Assembly: GCF_947507565.1 (NCBI RefSeq)
Contig: NC_089175.1
Span: 5,197,733-5,261,732 of the forward strand
Direction: 5' to 3'
Source of the DNA: Oscarella lobularis
Lineage: Eukaryota; Porifera; Homoscleromorpha; Homosclerophorida; Oscarellidae
Length of the DNA stretch: 64,000 nt
The notes beneath the pieces were generated by a model, which saw only the letters and a program-made list of their open reading frames with translations, was not told the DNA's origin and ran no database searches. Below, one piece after another: positions 29,861-41,161 of this stretch. The position numbers were made by a program, and so were the translations under genes. Position 1 is the first letter of the stretch, and each line of letters starts with the position of its first letter.

Positions 29861-32328
29861 CCGCCACGTGTGCACGGTGTGCTTAAAACAACCAAGGCGC
29901 TGAGTGCGTGAACTGGAAGCCGCCAGATGTTGTGCAAGCGGCGCAAGCGGCGCAAGCGGCACGCGTGGTGTAACCTTTCGGTTGCAACGGCGCTGCGACT
30001 GGACTAGTCTCGTCTTGTGTGTTTTGTTCTTAGCTTGGTGCATGGTTGTCTGGATGTTTTTGGTTCGCTTGCCTATTCTTAGGGCGTACTGTGATGGGCT
30101 TGGTGCGTGACTCTGGCTCATTGTTTTTCCTGTTCTTTCTTGTTCGCTAGCACCTGCATTTGATCTGTCCGTTGCATGCAATTTGTCAGCGTCGGGTCAC
30201 GCGTATACCGCTGATCTTCTCGCCTTGGACGCCTGCCGCTCTCTGTCAGCGGCGCCTTTGCCCTGGCCCGTGCCTCGGTCGTCGTCGCCTCTTTAGTTGG
30301 GACTGGGAGTTGCGTGAGTTTCCCGATAAGCTTTTTGCGAGCTATATTGTGGCGGGCATCTCTAACGGTTTTCGCATTGGCTTCGATTACGCTTCAGCCT
30401 CACTGTCATCGGCGCGGCGTAATCTTTCGTCTCCTCGCGAGCACGCCGACGTGGTCGACGGCTACATTCGATAGGAATGTGTTGTGCAGCGCCGGTTGGT
30501 TGGGCCAGTTCGCGGTCTCTCTGCGCGGGCCGGGCTGCACGTAAGCCCGTTTGGGATTATCCCTAAGTCGGGTTCCCCTTGTCGTTGGCGGATGATCGTG
30601 GGCCTATCATCGCCGTCGAATGCAAGCGTCAATAAACGTATCTCGGAATCCTGACGTCGGTGCGTTATGCACGAATTGATGACGCCGTGCGCTTCTTGTT
30701 GCGGTTCAGTTCTCCCCTTCCGTTGGCGAAGATCGACCTCAAGGAATGCATATCGCATCCTCCCGGTTCATCCGGATGACGTCCCCTTGTTAGGGATGCG
30801 CTGGCGCGGCGAGGTATTTTTTGATTTGGTTTTGCCTTTTGGCTTGCGCTCGGCGCCAAAGATCTTCTCGGCGGTGGCAGACGCGCTCTTTTGGATAATG
30901 TTGCAGAAGGGGGTGTCAGCGGCCATGCATTATCAGGACGATTTTCTCTCTTTTGGCTCGGAGACCGCCGGCCAGTGTGAGCAGAATTTGGAAATTGCTC
31001 TCGCGACGTGTGAAGCTCGTGGAGTTCCGGTGGCTCACCATAAGACAGTACCGGCTTCATTTTCTCTGACGTTTCTTGGCATTGAAATTGATTCGCGTGA
31101 GCGTGTGCTTCGCTTGCCCACCGATAAGTTGCTGCGCTTACGAGCGTTGTGTGCCCAGTGGCTAGCACGGAGAGTGACAACGAAACGGGAGCTGCTTTCA
31201 CTAGTGGGTTTGTTGCACCATGCGAGTACGATGATTCGCCCGGGTAGGTCATTCGTGCGGCGCCTGATTGATTTGTCGACATCCGTGCGGGCTCTCGACC
31301 GCCCCTTGCGTCTGAATCGGTGTGCGCGAGATGACATTTTGTGGTGGCATGCTGTGGCCGCCGACTGGAACGGGTGTTCCTGGTTTGACTCGTTGGGTTT
31401 GCGCGCTCCATCGCTAGTTCTTCGTTATGATGCGTCCGGGGCTTGGGGCTGAGGCGCCTTTTTTGAGCGTTATTGGTTTCAGTGGCGTTGGGACGACGTC
31501 TGGACGGCACGTTCAATTGCACCTAAGGAAGCGCTGGCTGTGGTCATTGCAGCAGCTCTGTGGAGCGATTTGTAGCGCAATGAAGCTGTTCGGGTGGAGT
31601 CGGATAACGCGACCATGGTGTGCGCCTCGCGACGGGCTCCTGCAGAGACGTTGCTGTCATGCATTTGATCCGAGTGCTGCAATTCCTCGCGGCCCGTCAC
31701 GGCTTCTTTGTCTCTGCTGCACATATTCGCGGCACGGACAATTCCACGGCCGATGCTCTGTCTCGCGGGGTGCCTTCGAGAGAATTTCTATGTTCTGTTC
31801 AGCTCAACGAGTCTCCTACCCGTTGGAAGCCGGGCCTCCTTCGTTGGCTAGACGACCCCCAGTGGACGTCCTCCAACTGGAGAGCGTTGCCGCTTCTCTC
31901 CTGGAGAACGGTTTAGCTTCATCGACTCGCCGCACTCATTCCTCTGGTCAGACTTCGTATTTATCCTTTTGCTCGCTGGGGCGGATGGCTCCACTGCCAA
32001 CCAGCGAGAATATTCTGTCTTTTTGCTGCATGGCTTGCTTCAGCGGGCTTGTCTCACGCGACCATAAAAGTGTATCTCGCAGCGGTGCGCCAGTTACATA
32101 TTTCGGCGGGACGGGCTAATCCTTTTCTCTGCGACATGCCCAGGCTGAATCTTGTGCTGCGAGGGTACCGGCGCTCAGAGTCTGCTCGCGTCGCCCTTCG
32201 TCCGGAACGTTTGCCGGTTACGCCGGCTATTCTCCGGGCATTGCACAGAGTTTGGAGCAAGGAGAGTCATTCGTACGACTCGGTTCTGTGGTGGGCGGCG
32301 TGTCTAACTGGTTTTTTTGGTTTCACTA
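29861..32328 (+). pseudogene. DIRS retroelement: gag end, RT, RNase H, tyrosine recombinase start
   Basis: Starting at the junction, FRHVCTVCLKQ is the second gag Cys/His cluster. An RT leader follows at 30310-30470 (DKLFASYIVAGISNGFRIGF), then GIIPKSGSPCRWRM (30545-30590), and 30750-31440 gives RILPVHPDDVPLLGMRWRG, VLPFGLRSAPKIFS and the catalytic HYQDDFLSFG. RNase H is at 31440-31790 (IRGTDNSTADALSRG). The recombinase N-terminus is at 31900-32328 (ATIKVYLAAVRQLHISAGR, WWAACLTGFFGF). Lesions include a frameshift at about 30748 and in-frame stops at 31450 and 31573. DIRS elements integrate through a circular DNA and a tyrosine recombinase. The catalytic end of the recombinase is missing: the match to the copy at 63060-64000 stops at 32328. 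Confidence 0.9.
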
Positions 32329-32575
32329 TCACGCGATTTTGCCTAAGGAGAGGCCCAACGAAAGCAGCGACGTCGCGTTCGAGGTGTCCTGCCATGACCT
32401 TTCGCCCTTGGAGCAACGAATAGACGCTGACGGCGTTCGCGTCGTGGCGATTTCCACTGTCCCATTGACAGACGACTCTTCGACCCTCTGCGATGCTGTC
32501 GTAGACATCGTAGAAGCGAACACCTTTCACTATCGCCGAAAACAAGAAAGATTCCATTCCGGAAGTGATGCGCAT
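32267..32575 (-). CDS. HIRAN-domain fragment
   Basis: From an ATG at 32575 the minus strand reads IVKGVRFYDVYDSIAEG, RVVCQWDSGNRHDANAVSVY and RKVMAGHLERDVAAFVGPLL: the G-x-x-F-Y opening, the D-x-N-A-V centre and the G-H-L-x-R close of a HIRAN fold. HIRAN domains in SMARCA3/HLTF bind DNA 3' ends. The domain body ends at about 32329, exactly where DIRS sequence (on the other strand) starts, so everything after LLRQN in this ORF is antisense DIRS. The fold looks complete but the protein is truncated. Confidence 0.7.
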   Translation of the reverse strand: MRITSGMESFLFSAIVKGVRFYDVYDSIAEGRRVVCQWDSGNRHDANAVSVYSLLQGRKVMAGHLERDVAAFVGPLLRQNRVIVKPKKPVRHAAHHRTESYE

Positions 32576-32579
32576 GTTA

Positions 32580-33085
32580 GATAAAAAAATCGTAAAATTT
32601 CACCACTTCGTTCTCGAAAACGAAGTCGAATTCAGCAAATCGCTATTATGAAAAGTTAGACAAACTCTTTTTCTCTAGGTTTGTCGAAATAACTGCGGTT
32701 GGGATCGATCGGTGAAGCGAGAAAATCGAAGAAATCCGGACCACCTTTCACGAATTTCGATCTTAAGCGAAAACGGTAGATCTAATCGAAAATCGCTATT
32801 ATCAATTTTTAGATATTTTTATAAGGTATTCGATGAAGCAAGTAGCTCGTCAAGCGATCGCCGAATGAAAGAGAAAAACGATAAGACGTCTAACAAGTGA
32901 AATCGTAGCGTAAAGTGGATTTCTGAACGTTCATGAAAGAATTTCGTCGCGTTTTTTGGCTTAAGAAGGTCAATGTGTATTTTATTCGAAAATTGAAGTA
33001 AGAAGTAAAAAATATTTTGAAATTTGAAATTTCGCGAGTTTTAGCGCACGGGGGTTGTTTTGGAAGTTTATGCTGATTGGCACTC
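32580..33085. other. AT-rich spacer, no gene seen
   Basis: The sequence is rich in GAAAATCG/CGATTTTC motifs (for example GAAAACGA, AATCGAAG, AAATCGCTATTA repeated at 32638 and 32797). No coding signal. Confidence 0.5.
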
Positions 33086-33089
33086 TATC

Positions 33090-33470
33090 GATTCCCATTC
33101 TGGGACGTGGGACTGATGGAGACAAAAACAATCCCTATGTGATCCCACGGCGACGTCACTTTGACAGGTTGCATCTCGGGAGCTGTCAGCTGTTGTGCCC
33201 TGTTATTCCGTTGACAAGTTTCAAAATGGTAAACCTTCACAAAAAATGACGTAGCTAAAGATAATGGCTAAATGACATTTACCATAATGGCAACGTCATC
33301 GTACATTCCTTTCCAATAAAATCTCTCGGCTACTCGTGCAAACGTTTTCTTCACACCCTTGTGGGCAGACGTAGGGTGCACGTGGCAGGAACGCATTATT
33401 TGCGTTCGCTCTTCTTCTCGTCGGATGTAGCGTAACTCGACCGGCTGAGTCATAACGTAACCCCAACTTG
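33090..33470 (-). pseudogene. Ginger/GIN-type integrase, zinc-binding part only
   Basis: The minus strand reads RREEERTQIMRSCHVHPTSA, HKGVKKTFARVAERFYWKGM and, after a probable ~50-nt intron (33287-33238), CQRNNRAQQLTAPE and VTSPWDHIGIVFV. This is the HHCC zinc region and entry to the integrase core. The sequence stops near SQNGNR, before the first catalytic Asp. It differs from the Ginger at 17.7-21.4 kb (ACHSHPMAGHFG) and so is a separate element. Confidence 0.8.
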
Positions 33471-33489
33471 AGCATTTTCGGGTCCTTCT

Positions 33490-33660
33490 TCAGGATGATG
33501 AGGTCGTGGAGTTACTAACGCGCTGCTGTAATCTTTTCTTATCCGGAGAGATCCCAGCGGGAGCGGCGTTGGCGTTTGCTGGAGCACGGCTTATAGCACT
33601 CAATCTGATGTCCGCCCGATCGCCATCGGAAGTGTTTTCCGTCGACTCGTCGCTAAAACA
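33490..33660 (-). other. unassigned ORF stretch
   Basis: A minus-strand frame rich in Ala/Ser/Asp runs here and overlaps the start of the RT on the other strand. It may be a remnant of a Ginger-type C-terminus or simply chance. Confidence 0.2.
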
Positions 33661-34134
33661 GCATGTCACGTCCTGAAGTCGGAGATGTCTGCTTTTTTGC
33701 TCCTTTTCAATTTGGTGTCGCAACGCCATGTGGAACTGAGCATCTCACGCGTCTGCTACAACTTACGCTGGCCCAACACCCCGACTGGATCGTTTTGAAG
33801 ACGGACGCCAGAAATGCATTTAATTCCATCTCACGCCAAGCTTTCCTCGAAGGTATGGCGGAATCTTTTCCGTCAATTTACCCTTTCGTCGAGAGCTGCT
33901 AGCAATCTTCGTCCGCCTTCTCTCTGTCTCTTGTCACCGAATGGCGTGGATTGCATTCCATCAGCAGAAGGAGTTCAACAAGGCGACCCGTTAGGCCCGT
34001 TTCTCTTTTCCCTCGCTCTCCACCCTTGTCTTAAAGCGGCAGCAAAAAAATGCAAACACGGATTCGTCGTCAGTTATTTAGATGACGCAATGGTGGCCGG
34101 CCCTAAAACCGACGTTTTAGAGGCATATGACTGA
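33660..34134 (+). pseudogene. non-LTR-type reverse transcriptase fragment
   Basis: The frame reads HPDWIVLKTDARNAFNSISR (first catalytic Asp in KTDARNAFN). After a frame change near 33905 it continues EGVQQGDPLGPFLFSLALHP and FVVSYLDDAMVAGP, whose Y-L-D-D is the polymerase active site. Spacing between motifs matches RTs of LINE-like or related elements. No endonuclease, gag or LTR is visible on either side, and the frame ends right after the active site. Confidence 0.8.
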
Positions 34135-34255
34135 GGGTGAGAGAAAGACGTGGCTCTGCTCTAGCTGCAAAGCAAATAAGAGTAAGTCAGCTAGTAAGAA
34201 GAGAAGAAGATAGAGGACTATGTTGAACGTGCGCAAACATGCGAGTACTTGTTTA

Positions 34256-35697
34256 TTAGAATGGAACAATTCCTTCACACATGTTATGAAGAGCACAACA
34301 TACTGACACAATGCAGTCTAAAGTCACCTCACCAGAGTTTGTTTTAGACATTAGGTCCTTTTGAAGTTCTCCTGTCGCGGAGAGGATTGCGAAGCGTTGT
34401 CGCATAGCTCCAATAACACGCTCTACGTGAATTCTGACGTTTGCTAATTTTCTTGTATTTTTCACCTCTTAGGTGACAGTTGCTCGCGTCCTCGAGTAAA
34501 GGGCAGTATATTTAAAACGGCACCATATGAAGCCACACTATCCGCAACGGTAAACCCTCTGTCGGCGAGGACATCTCCAGGTAAGAGATTTTTCAAAAAA
34601 CCAGAATTTTCGACTATATGCTTATCGGAGACGCGACCTCCCCACCCCTTTGATATAAATGTTACTACACCTTGGAGAGCGATGCTAATGAGGTATTTTG
34701 CCTTATTATGATGCTTGTATTGCGACCAAGTGCAGCTCTTCTTTAGGCTGTTTCTTGGAGTCTCTATGAACAATTCAAAGCAATCAATAATCGCCACTAC
34801 CTTCTTTCCGTAGTGTCTTTGCACACTGAGCGGCATTGTTTTCTGGAGAAGCTCGCGATCGGGCCACAAAACGAGAAACGACAAGCGCACTCTCAAAATA
34901 TCTATCCATTTCCGAAAAAGGCGCCCAATGGTACTCTCGTGCACCACAAATCGAAATCCTAGGTCGTAATTCGAGCATGCCAAATGAAGTTTCATCATGC
35001 AAGCCAACAGCGCATTAAAGGAGCTCATCTTTTTATGCGGGGCCTTGCGCAGTACGGGCAGGGCAAGATTCAGAATGATCTGAAACAAAGCTAACGATGG
35101 TAAGCTGGTGAAATGGCGAACGACGCTGTCGTCTTCACGCATTTGCTCCTCTGCTGGATGCCCACGTCCCATTTCCGACACTATTTCAAGCGGTGATATG
35201 TCACGCTCGACTACTTCCATAAAGGAGACGTCAGTTTGGGCGGACGTCGTTGTTTTCGAGCCTTGCTCTGCGACACCAGCTGTACTGTCCCAGTCATCGT
35301 CGTATTCCTGTCGTCGTCTCGGCGCGATGGAATGCCGCTTTTGGCCGGATTTAGCTCGATCGAACCGCGCAACGCTGGCACAGATCGACCGCTTCCGAGG
35401 CGACGACGTGAAAGAAAAAATCGACGGCACGTACGCTGGAGACAAGCGATCCCCGCTTTTCGCTCCTGAAAACACTATTAGAACCTTGGTGAATTGATTA
35501 TTTAGCCTACCGCCGACGAAGTGCTGGCTGCAAATAGTGCTGTGGTCATTCGGCGCGAAATCTTTCCGACGCAGGGCCAAAGTCGACTTTGCCCGACGTT
35601 CTTTGTTTTGCGGAAAGCGATAGAACTTAAGCCCTAGTGCTCTTGTAGCTGGGAGGTCTCGCGCTGTGCAGCCGATGGCGTAGCAGGTGCGAACCAT
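34256..35697 (-). CDS. ISL2EU transposase: THAP domain plus DDE, one frameshift
   Basis: The ATG at 35697 opens directly into a THAP domain: MVRTCYAIGC, then SILALRRKD-like AKSTLALRRKDFAPND, then ICSQHFVGG, giving the C2CH zinc ligands. A basic/acidic linker follows. The middle part reads FNALLACMMKLHLACSNYDL and ESTIGRLFRKWIDIL. The DDE domain has the first Asp in AIIDCFELFIETP, the second in LLPGDVLADRGFTV and the Glu in VRIHVERVIGAM near the end (34430). The C-terminus is CIVSVCCALHNMCEGIVPF, the usual close. A single-base loss at about 34460 (AAGAGGTGA) splits the frame; otherwise the 470-residue protein is intact. THAP binds the element ends and DDE cuts them. Related fragment: 25043-25238. 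Confidence 0.9.
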
Positions 35698-35737
35698 CCC
35701 AGGAGCCTTGCCACACGGAAGATTACGGAAACGCAAA

Positions 35738-36280
35738 TCGTGACGTCAAACGCAAGTGCTCTATACCACCACTAAATTCTGTCAAATAGAGCTCTATCCT
35801 TTGGAAAAACTCAAACTGGTAGTCAGGTACTACTACGTCCATCATTCGCCCGACGTCGTTCAAAAGTCACTAAACTTCTAAGTTTCGTTAGACAGCAAGT
35901 CGTGGTGGCGGAGATGTGGCGGAGAGGCGGCGGCTAATTGTGTGCAGGCAAAGATATATTTCTGCGGTGGATGGTGGGTGGTCAGTATATCTGTGGTGGA
36001 GGGTGGGTGGTGGGTATATCGGTGGAGGGTGGGTGGTGGGTAAATCGGTGGTGGGAGCGGGTGGAGGACCAAAACCCCGGCTTTTTTAAAAGCCACAAAC
36101 TGACGTCAAAGAAGAGGCCATAACTCGCTGAAAAAAAAGTGCGCGGCGATTCCGTCTACACATATAGAGACTACAAGCTTGCTTCTTCCTCACAAAATTT
36201 GTTGCATGGCAAAGAAGACACGGATAATAAAATAGAGGGATTAGAAACGCCAGTGCGCTAGTGGGTTAGATGCGCGACAC
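35738..36280 (+). repeat. GGTGGGTGG-rich minisatellite and spacer
   Basis: At 35965-36065 the motif GGTGGGTATATCGGTGGAGG repeats about four times with small changes. The flanks show no gene. Confidence 0.7.
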
Positions 36281-36890
36281 GGTCACGTGCCAGTAATTCC
36301 CGCCAGTGCATTGGCCAGTGTTGGCGTAGACATCCGCGCTGCCTCAGACATGATAGGAGACGTTCTAAATAACTCGTCGTTTGCTTCGTCGTCAGAGCGT
36401 AGCTGCAATTGTCGTAAACAAGCCGACGCTGTCCTGGAAAAGCTATCGACGCCGGAATTCATTCAGCTCAAGAGAAATTTTGACAAGGATCTTTCAAGTT
36501 TTTAGAATATGCTGTGTTGCTTCTGTGAGATCGCATGGAGCTAGAGAGATTAGCAGAGAGAAGCTGTGGAGGGAATTTCACCAAGTCTGCCTCGTGCCAT
36601 CGAATTTGGCTCGGATTTTTTACTTGAAGTGCTTGGAGTTGTTGTTCCCAAAACTACGTCGAAATGTTCCTTCTTCGGTTTAATTCCTCACTTCCGATGT
36701 TCTTGTTTTCATAATCTGATGGAGCTCTTTGTGGGTATCTGGTTCAACATCAACACCATTTTCTTCCGTTTGTTTTTTACTCAATAAAATATTTTTTATG
36801 AGCAAAACTAAGACTACAATGGCATCACTCCTTTTTTCTTACTAAATCACTAGTTTGGATATAGATTATTAGTACTACTTGCCTTGCTTC
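36281..36890 (+). other. possible decayed coding stretch, unassigned
   Basis: A frame at 36287-36505 ends LEKLSTPEFIQLKRNFDKDL and a second frame (36510-36640) reads SREKLWREFHQVCL. Together they look like two pieces of one protein separated by a frameshift or a short intron, but I do not recognise the family. A polyadenylation-like AATAAAAT lies at about 36784. Confidence 0.3.
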
Positions 36891-36894
36891 TCTA

Positions 36895-39800
36895 AAGAGC
36901 GATTTTCTCCTAGACAGTTACAGATTCAAACTTAATTACGTTTTCAAAATGACGAGGAAGGGGCTCCCCAATCTAAAAAAGTTTCAATTGAATCCTACTC
37001 ATCGTTTAGGATTTAGAGAGGCAAATTCTCAACTTGAACTTGCGAGGAAATTGGTCTCATGCAAGGACAACACATGGGTCCGTGTTGTTCCGATTTTCTC
37101 CTAGGCAGCTACTGATACAAACCTAATTACTTTTTCACAATGAGGCGGAGGGGCACCCCAAACCTAACATAAAGTTTCAATTAAATCCAACGAATCGTTT
37201 AGAAGGTACACAGGAATATTCTCAACCCAAACTTGTCAGGAATTTGTCTACTGTACATCCCATAGGTCCAGGAAGCGCCCATTTTCTCCTAGACAACTAG
37301 TTACTAATACAAACTTAATTACGTTTTCAAAATGAGGGGAAGAGGCGCTTTAATCTAAACATAAAGTTTCAATTACTTCCAACATGTCGTTTAGGAGGTA
37401 GACAGGGATATTCTCAACTCGAACTTGTCAGGAATTTTCTCTCTTGTAAATCACAGGTATGGTTAGCGCCGATTTTCTCTTAGCCAGTTATTGATACAAA
37501 CTCAATTACATTTTCAAAATGAAAGGGAGAGGCGTACCAAACTTAACATTAAGTTTCAATTAAATCCAAAGAGTCGTTTGGGAGGTATGAAAGAAAATTC
37601 TTAACTCCAACTTGTCAGGATTTTGGTCTACTGTAAATCACATGTGTCCATGAAGCGCCGATTTTCTCCCATACAGTTACTTATACAATAATAATTGCTA
37701 TTCTAAAATGAGGGGGAAGGGCCCTCCAAACTTAACATAACGTTTCAACGAAATCCAAAGAATCGTTAAGGAGGTAGACATGGACATTCTTAACTCGAAC
37801 TTGTCAGGAAATTGGTCTCCTGTAAATCACATTGGTCCATGAGTCGCCGATTTTCTCCTAGACAGTTACTGATACAAACTTTACTACTTTTTAAAAACGA
37901 GGATGAGTGGAGCCCCAAACTCAACATAAAGTTTTGATTAAATCCAACGAGTCGTTAATTAAGAGGTAGACAGGGATATACTCAACTCGAACTTGTCAGG
38001 AAATTGGTCTCCTCTAAATAGCATGGGTCCATGAAGCGCCGATTTTCTCGTAGACAGTTAAACTACTGATACAAACTTAATTACATATTCAAAATGAGGG
38101 GAAGGGGCGTTTTAATCTAAACATAGAGTTTCAATTAAATCCGACGAGTCGTTTAGGAGGTAGACAGGGATATTCTCAACTCGAACTTGTCAGGAAATGG
38201 GTCTCCTGTAAATCGCATGGGTCCATGAATCGCCGATTTTCTCCTAGATTGTAATTGATATCAACTTCTTTATTTCTTTCTAATGAGGGGGAGTTTCGCC
38301 CTAAACTCAATATAAAGTTTCAATTAATTCCAAAGAGTCGTTTAGGAGGTAGGCAAGGAAATTCTCAACTCGAACATGTGGGGAAATTGGTCTAATCCAA
38401 GGACATCACATAGGTACTGCTACAGCTACTGATACAAACCTAATTACTTTTTCACAATGAGGCGGAGGGGCACCCCAAACCTAAAATAAAGTATCAATTA
38501 AATCCAAAAACCGTTTAGAAGGTACACAGGGATATTCTCAACCCGAACTTGTCAGGAATTTGTCTACTGTACCTCCCATAGGTCCATGAAGCTCACATTT
38601 TCTCCTACACAGATACTGATACAAACTTAATTCCGTTATATAAATGAGGAGGAGGAGAGCCCCAAACTTAACATAAAGTTTACTTTCGATTAAATCGAAC
38701 GAATCGTTGAGGAGGTAGACAGGGTTATTCTAAACTCGAACCTGTCAGGAATTTGATCTGCTGGACATCACATAGGTCCATGAAGCGCCGATTTTCTCCT
38801 AGACAGGTACTGATAAAAACGTAATTACGTTTTGAAAATGAGGGGAAGAGGCGCTTTAATCTAAAGATAAAGTTTCAATTAATTCCAACGAGTCGTTTAG
38901 GAGGTAGACGGAATATTCTCAACTCCAACTTGTCTGGAATTCTCCCTCTTGTAAATGACATGGGTCCTTTAAGCGCCGATTTTCTCCTAGACAGTTACTG
39001 ATACAAACTCAATTACGTTTTCAAAATGAGGGGGAGAGGCGCCCCGAACTTAACATTAAGTTTCAATTAAATCCAAAGAGTCGTTTGGGAGGTAGACAGG
39101 AAAATTCTCAACTCCAACTTGTCAGGATTTTGGTCTACTGTAAATCACATGGGTCCATGAAGCGCCGAGTTTCTCCTATACAGTTACTGATACAATAATA
39201 ATTGCTATTTTAAAATCAGGCACCCCAAACTTAACATATAGTTTCAATTAATTCCAACGAATCGTTTAGGAGGTTGGCAGGGATATTCTCAACTCGAACT
39301 TGTCAGGAAATTTGTCTCCTGTAAATCGCATGGGTCCATGAATCGCCGATTTTCTCCTAGATTGTAATTGATATCAACTTCTTTACTTCTTTATAATGAG
39401 GGGAGTTGCGCCCCAAACTCAATATAAAGTTTCAATTAAATCCAAATAGTTGTTTAGGAGGTAGACAGGGAAATTCTCAACTCGAACTTGGGGAAATTGG
39501 TCTAATCCTAGAACATCACATAGGTCCATGTAGGGCCGATTTTCTCCTAGACAGCTACTGATACAAACTCAATTACGTTTTCACAATGAGGGGGAAGGGC
39601 CCCCCAATCTTAACATAAAGTTTCAACTAATTTCAACGAATCCTTAAGGAGGTAGCCAGGGATATTCTCAACTCGAACTTGTCAGGAAATTGGTCTCCTT
39701 TAAATCGCATGGGTCCATGAAGCGTCGATTTTCTCCTAGACAGTTACAGATTCAATCTTAATTACGTTTACAAAATGACGAGGAATGGGCTCCCCAATCT

Positions 39801-40497
39801 GAACATAAAGTTTCAATTAAATCCAACTCATCGTTTAGGAAGTAGACAGGGATATTCTCAACTCGATCTTGTCTTGAATTTGGTCTGCTGGACATCACAT
39901 AGGTCCAAGAAGCGCAGATTTTCTCCTAGACAGTTACTGATACAAACTACGTTTTGAAAATGAGGGGAAGAGGCGCTTTAATCTACTAAACATAAAGTAT
40001 CAATTAATTCCAACGAGTTGTTTAGGAGGTAGACAGGGATATTCTCAACTCGAACTTACCAGGAATTCTCTCTCTTGTAAATCACATGGGTCCATTAAGC
40101 GCCGATTTTCTCCTAGACAGTTACTGATACAAACCTCAATTACATTTTCAAAATGAGGGTGAGAGGCGTCCGAAACTTAACATTAAGTTTCAATCAAAAA
40201 CGTAGCTATAGTAGACAAGAAAATTCTCAACTGCAACTTGTCGGTATTTTGGTCTACTGTAAATCCGATTTTCTTATAGATCGTAATTGATATCAACTTC
40301 TTTACTTCTTTATAATCAGTGGGAGTTGCGCCACAAACTTAAATAAAGTTTCAATTAAATCCAACGAATCGTTTAGAAGGTAGACAGGGATATTCTCATC
40401 CCGAACTTGTCAGTAATTTGGTCTACTGGACATCCCATAGGTCCATGAAGCGCCGACTTTCTCCTAGACAGTTACTGATACAAACCTAATTACTTTT
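36895..40497 (+). repeat. satellite array, about 19-20 units of ~190 bp
   Basis: Each unit reads CGATTTTCTCCTAGACAGTT, ACTGATACAAACTTAATTACG, a GAGGGG-AAGGGGC variable block, then AAACTTAACATAAAGTTTCA. It continues with ATTAAATCCAACGAGTCGTT, TAGGAGGTAGACAGGGATAT, TCTCAACTCGAACTTGTCAG and AAATTGGTCTCCTGTAAATC, and ends CATGGGTCCATGAAGCG. Starts of units can be placed near 36898, 37090, 37280, 37470, 37660, 37850, 38040, 38233, 38600, 38790, 38980, 39170, 39345, 39537, 39727, 39918, 40102, 40265 and 40457. A variant unit (TTGATATCAACTTCTTTACT) recurs at 38250, 39370 and 40285. One unit near 38410 is shortened. Apparent ORFs are repeat artefacts. Confidence 0.95.
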
Positions 40498-41160
40498 TGT
40501 CTCGGTACCTGAGTACCGAGACATAGTTTTCGGGGTGTAAAAATTTTTTTCGTAGCGTACCGGAAAAGTGGTTGGTGGTACATTGTCGCGACTGCGTCCG
40601 TCAGGTGTCCGATACATTGTAGTTGTGCACCTGGGTATTTGTTAGGGTCCTTGTCTTTTCGTTTTGGCGAAATTTCGGTCCTTTTGTGAAACAGGATGTG
40701 ACGTCTCAGAAGTTTGGAATGCTCGTTTGCATCTAGTTTGCATCTAATTAGCAGGCTTCTTGTTGTGGGGGGTGGATACGTTTCCGCTTTGTCAGAGAAG
40801 TTTGGAATGCTCGTTTGCATTTAGTTACCGGGCTTCTTGATGTGGGTGGTGCATACGTTTCAGCCTTCTTTCTCGGAATCGTGAACGCTTAGTTTGGTCG
40901 TATGAAAGCCTGCTTAGATTAGGCGCCAATTGAAGCTGAGAGGTTCATTTTCAGTCGCTCTTACGGGGAAAGTGAAGTATTCAATTGTCACGAGAAAGAG
41001 ACCCCCGTGGTTTGGTGCATTTCAGCGCGTTCATTTCTGCAGCAGGGGCTATGATAAGCAGTACAGCATGCGTGAGTAGCTGACTCTGAATGGCGAATGA
41101 GTTCTTTTGACTACAGTTCGGTAGAGAGGCGGTTTGCTTATTTTGACTGGTACGGTGGTG
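40498..41160. other. spacer with a ~110-bp tandem duplication
   Basis: CAGAAGTTTGGAATGCTCGT through GTGGTGCATACGTTTC-like sequence occurs twice, at about 40697-40795 and 40796-40860. A small palindrome, CTCGGTACCTGAGTACCGAG, lies at 40502. No gene is recognised. Confidence 0.6.
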
Positions 41161-41161
41161 A

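Noticed and set aside
30665..31522. 285-codon minus-strand ORF
   Set aside because: It lies antisense to the DIRS reverse transcriptase, whose catalytic motifs read clearly on the + strand; the minus frame has no domain and a biased Arg/Ser/Pro composition typical of a shadow.
36895..40497. CRISPR array
   Set aside because: Units are about 190 bp with no short conserved repeat plus unique spacer pattern, and the genome is eukaryotic; it is a satellite.
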